Source: Allorhizocola rhizosphaerae (GTDB lineage: Bacteria; Actinomycetota; Actinomycetes; Mycobacteriales; Micromonosporaceae). From it: a stretch of DNA of 43,714 nt. How positions within the stretch are numbered: the first letter of the stretch is position 1; every line of letters begins with the position of its first letter. Both the position numbers and the translations under genes were made by a program. Location of the stretch: contig NZ_QJUG01000050.1 of the NCBI RefSeq assembly GCF_003426775.1, positions 1-43,714 of the forward strand. Reading direction: 5' to 3'. Shown piece by piece: positions 24,882 to 32,332 of this stretch. Below the pieces are notes generated by a model. The model searched no databases, was not told the DNA's origin, and saw only the letters and a program-made list of their open reading frames with translations.

Positions 24882-25116
24882 GAGGTCCCCCGCTATCCGA
24901 TCTTTTTAGGGATTTGTCCGCATTGTATAGAGCATCGACATACTGGGCCAAACGGATTTGGAGTCGACGAACGAGACGTTTTCTCAGGTCGAACTCGACG
25001 GCAGGATCCAGGTAGGCCGTCACCTCCTCGGTGACCTACGCCTCGCGTCATAGGGCTGACGTTGACGCTCATCGGTCATCAATGTGGCTGGCTGATACTT
25101 GGGTAGGGTGCACCGG

Positions 25117-26499
25117 CTAGTTGAACTTTCCGGTCGAGTCGACGGTAACTGAGTTCTGTTGCATGTCATGGAAAACCTGTTTGACTGCCCATGACGCGGC
25201 GAAAGGCTTGATCTCCGAGTCTTTGCCGGTGAGTTGATGCATCAGCGCTACCCGGACCAGCAGCAAGGCAATGCGTCCGGTGAAGTAGGTATGCATTGGG
25301 TCAGGAAAGTCGCCCTTGTCGGCGTGTTTAACGGTGTTGTAGACCTCGGCCATCGCCCTGGCCGCGTCGGCATCGCTGCTGGAGATTCCGGAAAAGTCGA
25401 TGCAGGAGTGCATGATGGCACGGTAAAAGTACGTGGCGGTGGTCGGACGGTTTCCCCCCGCGTGGGTTTGCTCCTCTCCCGCCATCCGTCCCAGGCGTCC
25501 ACCAAGTGCCTCGATGCTCATAGATGCGTTGAGTACCTTGTCTTGCGCGAACGTCTGGGCACGCCGCAACACGCTGGCCGTTGGCAGGATGACCCGTTTC
25601 CAGTTGTCGTACTCACGCGCCCACTTCGTGAGTAACGCGGGCGGTAACTGACCATGACCCAGCACATGGTCCCACTCGGTCGCAGCCGCGGGCAGGAGAT
25701 GCTCAGTCACGGTGGACCAGCTCAGCAGCTGATGGTCTTCGACTCCGTGAATGTCCCCATTCAATCCCAGGGCAGGAAAGCAGCGGTCGCGGATGTGGTG
25801 TTGATGGAAATGTCCGCCGGTACCCAGGTTGATGGTTACCAGGTCGCGGAACTTTCGCTGCTCTGCCAGGTGTTGCGCGACCGGGCGGGGCGTCCGGAAC
25901 CTACTCTGGAGGATGACCCGGTCATCGAGGTAGATGCCTCTGCCGCCTGGCTGATCGTGGCGCCAGTCGGTGGTAAGCGACATACGCGCTTCGCCTTGCA
26001 GCCATGTCATGCCGTCTCGTGGCTCGACGGTGTAGACGACCCGGCGCTTTCGGCGGCCGAGATCACCGGGAACCATTTCGGACTCCCACTGCACCGACGT
26101 CATGCCAGTCCAATCCGCCAGACCATCGATGACAGAACTCAACGACGTCACGATCAGCGGCTCATCTATCGCACCCGCGCGTTCATGCAAGACCGCCTCG
26201 CCGGCCCTGATCCGGCCAACGCCGACATAGGTTCCATCGCTGAATCGCGAGAATCGGCAATTGAACAGCGATACATTCAAGGAATCGCTGCGGAATAAAA
26301 GGTTCTCGGGAGGTTTGCGTTCCCTGAACCAACGGGTCGCCGCCGCGAATTGTGGCCGGTTGACCATGAGCGGAACCTCGGCCATCACCCCGAACTTCGC
26401 GTCGAGCCACAGCTGTGCCGGCACATACGGCGCATGCTCATCCTCGGTATGGATGAGTACACCGACGAGCTTCTCTCCGGGCTTGAGTACCTTCGCCAT
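25117..26499 (-). CDS. ApeA-like HEPN-associated protein
   Basis: A 460-residue protein. The ATG at 26499 was chosen because GAGGAG lies seven bases upstream; an in-frame GTG at 26505 is the alternative. The large N-terminal part (about 10-330: beta-rich, SDGTYVGVGRIRAGEAVLHE, FRDLVTINLG) fits the ApeA N-terminal domain found fused to HEPN domains in Abi proteins. The C-terminal ~120 residues are helical (MSIEALGGRLGR, MAEVYNTVKHADKGDFPDP, HTYFTGRIALLLVRVALMHQ). The HEPN active motif RX4-6H appears as YNTVKH, with Tyr where Arg is usual, so RNase activity is uncertain. It lies 71 bp after a DUF4238 gene on the same strand, probably co-transcribed. ApeA homologues abort phage infection. Confidence 0.72.
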   Translation of the reverse strand: MAKVLKPGEKLVGVLIHTEDEHAPYVPAQLWLDAKFGVMAEVPLMVNRPQFAAATRWFRERKPPENLLFRSDSLNVSLFNCRFSRFSDGTYVGVGRIRAGEAVLHERAGAIDEPLIVTSLSSVIDGLADWTGMTSVQWESEMVPGDLGRRKRRVVYTVEPRDGMTWLQGEARMSLTTDWRHDQPGGRGIYLDDRVILQSRFRTPRPVAQHLAEQRKFRDLVTINLGTGGHFHQHHIRDRCFPALGLNGDIHGVEDHQLLSWSTVTEHLLPAAATEWDHVLGHGQLPPALLTKWAREYDNWKRVILPTASVLRRAQTFAQDKVLNASMSIEALGGRLGRMAGEEQTHAGGNRPTTATYFYRAIMHSCIDFSGISSSDADAARAMAEVYNTVKHADKGDFPDPMHTYFTGRIALLLVRVALMHQLTGKDSEIKPFAASWAVKQVFHDMQQNSVTVDSTGKFN

Positions 26500-26569
26500 G
26501 AACACTCCTCACCTGTCGTGCCGGTGCTGCCCCCGGGTTGAAGCTCATTGCCGCCACGGAAAGATGTCG

Positions 26570-27593
26570 TCAGCGTTTGCTGCGCCGCTGGGTACGCCGC
26601 GACTTCAGCGGCTTGTTGTACTCGGCAGCGAAAGGAAATCCGGGCGCGTGTACCTGCATCAGGGGGCCGTCGGGTGGCATGTCTGGCACCACCACCCGCG
26701 TGTTCCGGATGCGCGAAGATCAGCTGGTAGGCGTGGTGCATCACGTAGTGGTTGACCAGCTCGGCGAAATCAGCCGGGGCCGCGAACTTCAACGGCAGTG
26801 GCGACGGTTCCCGAGCCAGGATCAGTAGCAGGCGCGGGTTCAGCGGGAACCAGACCTCGTCGGCGTCGGCCACGCCGTAGCCGCGGTGCGGGCTCGGGTT
26901 CTGCTTGTACAACAGCACCGGCTCATCACAGGTAATCAGCGCTGGTGTGCTGAATTCGGCCAGGTACCAGTAACGACGCATCAGCCGTTTGAAGATCTCA
27001 AACGACAACGAGCCGAGCATCCGGAGGTGCTCGTTGGGATCGGGAACGAACTCGTACTCCTCAAGGTTCGCGACCATCTCCTCCATCTGCGCGATGCCCT
27101 CATCGGTTACCTCACCTGCCCGGTCGGTCAGCAAACGCTCGATGCCTTCACGGTCCAGGCCAGACACCTGAACCTTCGCCAGGAAATCCGTATGCTGCTC
27201 GATCTCCCGGCGGTGCCGTTTGCCCCGGACCTTCTGGAACGCCATCAGCGTCGCGATGGCCTGCTTGTCATCCGGCGGAGGCGGGAACACCCCGAACACC
27301 GGATGGTTAATCCGTCCGATCGCGCTGGCAGCTGCTGCTTCCAGCTGGCCCAGCGCCTGCTCCAGATGACCGGCAGGCTTTCCTTCAAGGTCGATGTAGG
27401 TGTAGAAGTCGGTCTCCGCGCCGATATTCTTCGGGCGAGCCGGGTACCGGCGCCCGCTCGGCTTCTCGATTACCAAGACGTTGTGGTCCGAGTCCACCCA
27501 GTTCTCCATATAGAAACGTGGCACTGTGTGATGCAGGGCGCCGACATACTGATTCGGATCACCCGGAAACGGCCAATCATCTACGGCAATCAT
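26570..27593 (-). CDS. DUF4238 protein with a frameshift near its C-terminus
   Basis: DUF4238 proteins (about 300-380 residues) begin with a His-His-x-x-Pro motif; here HHTVPRFYMENWVDSDHNVL at about residue 21. The family pattern continues through AIATLMAFQKVRGKRHRREI, FEIFKRLMRRYWYLAE, LITCDEPVLLY and NHYVMHHAYQLIFAHP. At about 26705 the frame leaves the family: the proper C-terminus (TRVVVPDMPPDGPLMQV, KPLKSRRTQRRSKR) is in another frame and stops at 26570. Without the shift the gene would end 70 bp before the ApeA-like start; as it stands the frame would overrun that gene. The function is unknown; the family is common in defence islands. The start ATG sits within a 13-bp tandem repeat. Confidence 0.75.
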
Positions 27594-27606
27594 CTACGGC
27601 AATCAT
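27578..27606. repeat. 13-bp tandem repeat duplicating a start codon
   Basis: ATGATTGCCGTAG (minus-strand sense) is present twice, followed by a third ATGATTG. The upstream ATG (27606) reads into a stop after nine codons; the ATG at 27593 opens the DUF4238 gene. The duplication may affect expression of the gene. Confidence 0.85.
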
Positions 27607-27786
27607 GTGGTTCCAATCCTCAACCGCTTTATCTTCGACACAACAACAGCACGGGCTGCGGGGTCATCAACCTCCGATACCAAGAACTGCCGCTATGCGA
27701 CGTCCACATCGGGCAAGAAAACAACGGTAGCGGCACCCCACGACATGTGTCTGCCAATATCGGCGCCATCAGACCCGGTACCCGCT

Positions 27787-27903
27787 GGCTTGGTCCGGCT
27801 GATGTTCACCAGTTCAAGTTGCCGGTGCGGCGGCAGACCCGGCGCGCTGATGTCAGGCTTTAGCGGGCGACCCTGTCCGATCGCGACTGTGGCCAGAGTG
27901 GGC
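27787..27903 (+). pseudogene. AbiEi-like internal fragment
   Basis: About 117 bp match 31517-31630 of the intact AbiEi-like gene closely (around GTTCACCAGTTCA, GTGCGGCGGCAGAC, GCGCTGATGTC, GACCGCGACTG). The reading frame is broken by a TAG where the intact copy has TAC. Neither the 5' half nor the 3' end is present. It is the third AbiEi-derived sequence in the window. Confidence 0.85.
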
Positions 27904-28415
27904 GTTCACACAACGGGATCATCATCTCGCCACTCGTAGTGCCCCAAGACGAGGCCAACGCCGCTGGACTTGCGGTGAGTTACAGGCTGCCCGGCATCTG
28001 GATTACCACCGGTTCCGCCCGCGGTCTCGGGGCGCAACCACCGGCATTCCAAAGAACCCTTGGAAGAAGGGCGATGGGTTCGCTTCCATCGAGGTCGGGT
28101 CCCCGCAGAATCCTCCGGCCAACGAAGATCTGGGGGCAGACGGACTGCGCTCGTTGTCAAAGCCCCCGCGCTGCTCGCCTGCGCCGAAGGATTCGAGTCC
28201 GTCGTTTCTGGCTACTGGCAAGAAGTCAAGACGCCGTAAGCTTCTGGCCTCGTGCGAGGTTCCCCGTTCGGCAAGGAGTCTGACACGACGGAACCGCAGG
28301 ATAGATCTCAGCTTTACCGGCTGACCGGAGACCCTGTGATGTCAAAGTAAACCCTGATCGGAAGCAAACAAGCGGCCCGGCACGTCTTTGGGATCCGGGC
28401 CTCTGTGTGTTTCCG
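27904..28415. other. Gap with no recognisable gene
   Basis: About 510 bp. One plus-strand frame gives a hydrophilic Lys/Arg/Ser-rich stretch (KKSRRRKLLASCEVPR) that could be the tail of a lost protein. Nothing has a start or a recognised motif. Confidence 0.35.
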
Positions 28416-28979
28416 CTACCGCGAGCCAAACGCGACCATGGGAAGTTCCGGGAACTCGACCTCGACAACCACGTCCCAGGGGTCATGACCGCTCGCGTGG
28501 CACAGGCAACGAAACTTGACGGTGCCTCCAATGGGGCCGTCACTGGTCGCATGGTGAACGACCTCCAGCTCCCACGATGCCTCCCGGGACAGGCGACCGG
28601 TCTCGGCGCTAGACACGGCATCCCGGGTTCGGTGGTCGTAGAAGCCCTCGATGACCTTCTCGTGGTGGCGGTGCGGAGGGATCAGGCTGACGTCAATCCG
28701 CTCGAGGTCAATCCCTCCGCGGTTGGTCAGTCTCACCCTCGTCCGCTCCTCCCCGTTGCCCGCCTCCACGTATTCGCGTCCGCCAATCATCACGGATCTT
28801 GGTGCGCTTGCCTCAAGGTACACGCCGGTGATGGTCGGCGTCAGGTCCCGATGCAGCCGGCGGCGCTCCAATCCGACCGCCTCTTTGGCATGGCGCGCCT
28901 GGCTGCGCGCGTACCAGGCGCTGAAGATCGCGCCGGCGGCCGAGACGAGCGAGATGGCGAAGGCGATCCAGGCAACCAT
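28416..28979 (-). CDS. Single-pass membrane protein, unknown function
   Basis: A 187-residue protein with one N-terminal membrane helix (VAWIAFAISLVSAAGAIFSA), a short charged helix (ARSQARHAKEAVGLERRR) and a C-terminal beta-rich domain (LTPTITGVYLEASAPRSVMI, RVRLTNRGGIDLERIDVSLI, WDVVVEVEFPELP). The 'NRGxxxL..I.V' pattern is typical of small membrane-tethered beta-sandwich proteins of unknown role in actinobacteria. No family can be named. It stands alone between remnants. Confidence 0.65.
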   Translation of the reverse strand: MVAWIAFAISLVSAAGAIFSAWYARSQARHAKEAVGLERRRLHRDLTPTITGVYLEASAPRSVMIGGREYVEAGNGEERTRVRLTNRGGIDLERIDVSLIPPHRHHEKVIEGFYDHRTRDAVSSAETGRLSREASWELEVVHHATSDGPIGGTVKFRCLCHASGHDPWDVVVEVEFPELPMVAFGSR

Positions 28980-29338
28980 GCCCGAGATATTGGCATACCG
29001 CGTCTACGGCTCGTCGATCATCTCGTCGAGCACGTGGTCGCGCTCCAAGACCTCGGCGACCTGCCACACGTAGCGGTACGCGCCGACTCGGTGGTCGGCT
29101 CGTCCGGCGAGCGGATCGACCACCTTTCGCTTGTCGGCGGTGGCTGCTGGCGAGCTCGATTCGTGCGTGAAATGCCCGTCCCTGCCTCAGTTTGAGGCAA
29201 AGAGCGCTGCTGTCCAAGCCTGATGGAAGTAGCAAACGATGGTGACTCTAGTTCGAGTTGCCCCCTTTTCATGAATAGTGGCCGGTAATTGTGGAATTGG
29301 GCTAGACTTTCGATCCAAAGTCGTGTATTACACCATAA
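28980..29338. other. Gap with a possible 39-residue ORF
   Basis: On the minus strand a GTG at 29123 opens MVDPLAGRADHRVGAYRYVW, QVAEVLERDHVLDEMIDEP to 29004. It reads like a real helical C-terminus but has no ribosome site. The rest, AT-richer than its surroundings near 29215-29340, shows nothing. Confidence 0.3.
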
Positions 29339-29608
29339 ATGCCTTCGATCGTGCTTAAGCGTCGTGGGAACCAGACCTACTACTACCTGGTGGAGTCCGC
29401 CCGAGTGGATGGCAAGCCGCGCATCGTTTCCCAGCAGTAACTGGGCAGCGTCGAGGAGGTGACGGCCAAGCTGTCCGGTGGTGAGGGCGCAGAGCCGGTT
29501 CGCAGCCAGCACAAGCGGTTCGGTGATGTGGCGGCGGTGTGGTCGGTGCTGTCCGATCTGGACGCGGCCGGCATCGTCGACGATGTTGTGCCTCGGTATG
29601 AAGCCTGA
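29339..29608 (+). pseudogene. IS1634-family transposase N-terminal remnant
   Basis: ATG at 29339; the frame reads NQTYYYLVESARVDGKPRIV, then a TAA at codon 34 (29438), then LGSVEEVTAKLSGGEGAEPV and FGDVAAVWSVLSDLDAAGIV, DDVVPR before a stop at 29606. This is the typical start of IS1634-family transposases (about 450-570 residues). The catalytic part is absent and one codon is mutated to a stop. It marks past transposition between the membrane-protein gene and the second DUF4238 gene. Confidence 0.85.
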
Positions 29609-29821
29609 CGGGATCTTTGATTCCTCGCCGCAACGCCCCTGCTACCGCAGTACTTGGATGGGAAATTGGCGAAGGGTAGCGTACGCGTAACACATGATCA
29701 AGATTGAAGGTCGCCGTGGTTAGGGCTCTTTGGACCGATGCCCCGTCCCGGTCACGTGATCGTCGGAGCGGCCGGCGGTGAGTCGCTGCTCCGACGGCTT
29801 GGCCGCTTGGAGAATGGTCAA

Positions 29822-30883
29822 ATGCAGCAACAGGTCTCCCGTGATCATCACACCGTGCCGAAGCTCTATCTCAGGGGCTTCGCGGACAAGCGCGGAGAGC
29901 TTCGGTCGCGTCATCGTGACGGTCATGAAGACGTCCTGACGATCAAGCAAGCCACCGTGGAGGTCGACTTCTACGACGTTGGTGAGGCGAACCTGCTCGA
30001 CGACACACTCGAGCGCTGGTTCGGGCGGGAAATCGAGTCGGCCGTCGGTGACGTTATGCACAACCTCAGGAAGGGGGCATTGCCCGCGCCGGGACCGGAG
30101 ACGGAAGCGCTGGCGGCCTTCGTCGCTATCCAGATGGTCCGGACGATCACCTTCCGGCGGCAGTTGCAGCAGATGAGTTCGCGCATTGGACCACTCATCT
30201 TCGCGAATATGGTTCTCGACCGTGCGCTCCAGCGAGACCCATCACTCCGTGCCAGCCGGGATCTCGCTAGGTGGCACGCCAGCATCGCTGAGGTGGCTCC
30301 GTCGGAGACTAAGCAGTCCGATACAAAGTCGATCATGAGGAACATGGTGCGGGCCGCCGATACGCTCAAATCTCAGCTGCAAGCCATGAGCTTCCTGCTG
30401 AGCACCTCGGCTGACCCAAAGCTGGTCACAGGCGACTCTCCGGTGGTTGCCTTCGATGATCAAAGTGATCTTCCGTTCACGCCGATCCCTCTACCTGACA
30501 CGTACGAGATCTACCTGCCGGTTACGCCGAAGGTCCTGCTCACGGTCACACCTTTGCCGATCTTGGGATCCTCGAATGGTCTGAGTCGGGAGCATGCCGA
30601 CCTAGTCAACAAGGCGATCGGGCGAACCTGCTCGGACGTGGTGCTGCGCTCACCGGGCATGGACTGGCCGGCCGATCTCATTCTCCTACCGGAGCCGACG
30701 CCGCTTCGCTCGCCGCTCGTCACCGTCACGCGCGGCGGCGGCGCGCCGGCGAGTCAGCGGAGCTGGCCTACCGTCATCCACTCCGAGTTCGAAAAAGCGC
30801 TCAAAATCCTCGGCGGCGATCCCGTCCTTGCGGACCACGCCAGTCCGGAGGCTGAACCCGGGGGCCAGACAGTTCGCCAGTGA
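29822..30883 (+). CDS. DUF4238 protein, intact
   Basis: A 353-residue protein. The ATG at 29822 is preceded by GGAGA; a longer frame from 29738 is not conserved. It starts with the diagnostic DHHTVPKLYLRGFADKRGEL and continues with EVDFYDVGEANLLDDTLERW, AFVAIQMVRTITFRRQLQQM, a long helical middle, and LVTGDSPVVAFDD near 200, followed by LPVTPKVLLTVTPLP. It is only distantly related to the DUF4238 gene at 27593. The biochemical activity of DUF4238 is not known. It ends 66 bp before yyaL stub 3. Confidence 0.82.
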   Translation: MQQQVSRDHHTVPKLYLRGFADKRGELRSRHRDGHEDVLTIKQATVEVDFYDVGEANLLDDTLERWFGREIESAVGDVMHNLRKGALPAPGPETEALAAFVAIQMVRTITFRRQLQQMSSRIGPLIFANMVLDRALQRDPSLRASRDLARWHASIAEVAPSETKQSDTKSIMRNMVRAADTLKSQLQAMSFLLSTSADPKLVTGDSPVVAFDDQSDLPFTPIPLPDTYEIYLPVTPKVLLTVTPLPILGSSNGLSREHADLVNKAIGRTCSDVVLRSPGMDWPADLILLPEPTPLRSPLVTVTRGGGAPASQRSWPTVIHSEFEKALKILGGDPVLADHASPEAEPGGQTVRQ

Positions 30884-30949
30884 TCCGCTCGCGGATGCGT
30901 GGGTGATGTCGGCGGCGCGGCGCGGACCGGAGTGTGGGAGGGTGGAGTT

Positions 30950-31135
30950 ATGAACCGACTCGGTAGCGCGACCTCGCCCTACCTCCTCCAGCACGCCTCC
31001 AATCCTGTGGATTGGTGGCAATGGGGAGGTGATGCCTTTTCGGAAGCCAAGCGGCGGGACGTCCCAGTGTTGATCTCAGTGGGATATGCGTCCTGCCACT
31101 GGTTACATTCCGAACTTGTCATTGGTGACATTTAG
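30950..31135 (+). pseudogene. yyaL-like 5' fragment, copy 3
   Basis: ATG at 30950; encodes [47 protein letters not shown], and then eleven unrelated residues ([10 protein letters not shown]) before TAG. It breaks after the same CHW codons as copy 1. At the break are two imperfect direct repeats (31094-31115 and 31117-31138, 16 of 22 matching), the second shared with copy 1. An intact AbiEi-like gene follows 66 bp after the stop. Confidence 0.9.
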
Positions 31136-31157
31136 GACATTTGTGATCTGCAAAGTG

Positions 31158-31204
31158 TAGCGATGTCGCTATAGTCTGCAACGTCGCTAGAGTGAGCAGC
31201 CGTG
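31158..31204 (+). promoter_or_regulatory. Leaderless promoter/operator of the AbiEi-like gene
   Basis: TAGCGATGTCGCTA (31158-31171) is a perfect palindrome overlapping a -10-like TATAGT (31170-31175). An 18-bp duplication adds a second TAGAGT (31188-31193), which stands eight bases before the GTG start (31202), just as TATAGC does in copy 1. AbiEi proteins repress their own operon from inverted repeats, so this is a likely autoregulatory operator. Confidence 0.65.
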
Positions 31205-32050
31205 CCAAGGGCTGCCACCATCCGATCACTTGCCGACATCGCCGAGGACCAGTGGGGTTTGTTCACCCGCCAGCAGGCCGAATCAACCGGCATGGCCTGG
31301 ACCACGCTGGCTCGTGCGGCCAAGCACGGCATCGCCGAGCGGGTGACCCATGGTGTGTACCGCCTGCGCGGCACCCCAGCCGACGAACATCGTGCGACGC
31401 GGGCCGCCTGGTTACAGCTGGCACCGGACATCATGGTCTGGGATCGCAGCATTGGACAGGGCGTTGCCTGCCGATGGACTGCTGCGGCAATCTACGGTCT
31501 CGGTTCCAACCGGCTTTGGTCGGCCGGTGTTCACCAGTTCACCTTGCCGGTGCGGCGGCAGACCAGACGCGCTGATGTCCGGCTTTACCGGGCAGTTCTG
31601 TCCGACCGCGACTGCGCCAGGGTGGGCGGGCTGCTGGTCACCAGACCGGGCCGCATCATCTCCGACCTGCTGCACGACGGCGAAGACCTCGCCATCGTCG
31701 CTCAACTCGTCGCTGATGCTCTGCGGGAAGCGAAAACCTCCGCCCAGGATATGGCCGCCGCGATCGCATCACACGCAGCGTGGTTCGGGTTCGCCGAGCA
31801 CGATGGACAGTCGCTGCTGGATTGGCTTCTGCACCAAGCGCCACAGCGGCAGCCGCAGCGATCCTGGCCGTCCTCTATGGACAGTGGAAAGTGTGAGGCT
31901 ACTTCAACCGGACAGCATTACCTCCTGGTGCACACGGCCGAGTCCAACCTAGACGATCGGAAGCGCACGACAATTCGCCTGACCACGGTCATGCGAGAAG
32001 GCCCGCCACGACGAGCCACCCGGCGACAGCAACCGTCTCGATCGAGCTGA
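31202..32050 (+). CDS. AbiEi-like antitoxin / transcription regulator, intact copy
   Basis: A 282-residue protein starting at GTG 31202, apparently on a leaderless transcript. The N-terminal winged helix-turn-helix is typical of type IV AbiEi antitoxins (SLADIAEDQWGLFTRQQAES, WTTLARAAKHGIAERVTHGV, YRLRG). The middle domain has VACRWTAAAIYGLG, HQFTLPVRRQTRRADVRLYR and VGGLLVTRPGRIISDLLHDG, EDLAIVAQLVADAL. The last ~65 residues (from QPQRSWPSS) have no conserved pattern and may be out-of-family sequence after a shift. No AbiEii nucleotidyltransferase gene follows; the next gene is a GmrSD-like nuclease. It may now act only as a repressor. Confidence 0.82.
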   Translation: MPRAATIRSLADIAEDQWGLFTRQQAESTGMAWTTLARAAKHGIAERVTHGVYRLRGTPADEHRATRAAWLQLAPDIMVWDRSIGQGVACRWTAAAIYGLGSNRLWSAGVHQFTLPVRRQTRRADVRLYRAVLSDRDCARVGGLLVTRPGRIISDLLHDGEDLAIVAQLVADALREAKTSAQDMAAAIASHAAWFGFAEHDGQSLLDWLLHQAPQRQPQRSWPSSMDSGKCEATSTGQHYLLVHTAESNLDDRKRTTIRLTTVMREGPPRRATRRQQPSRSS

Positions 32051-32332
32051 TCCGACGCATATCGGGGCGGCAAACGCTTCGCCTCGGTTGAGGAACGGTC
32101 ACCGGATGGCTTGAGGCCAGCATCGCTGCGCTATGTGATCCTTTGTCTTCGCGTTCTAGGAAACCCGTCACCTGCCGAGTTTGGTCATGCTGCTCCGCAT
32201 CATCAGCGCGGTTCGCACTGACGAATGCTGCGCAACCACCGATGTATCCGGCTGGAAGCGAGACATTCGACCACTCGAGGATGCTCCGGCAGACCGATTT
32301 CCGTCGTAGTGCCGGTCTCGTACAGTGCCGCC

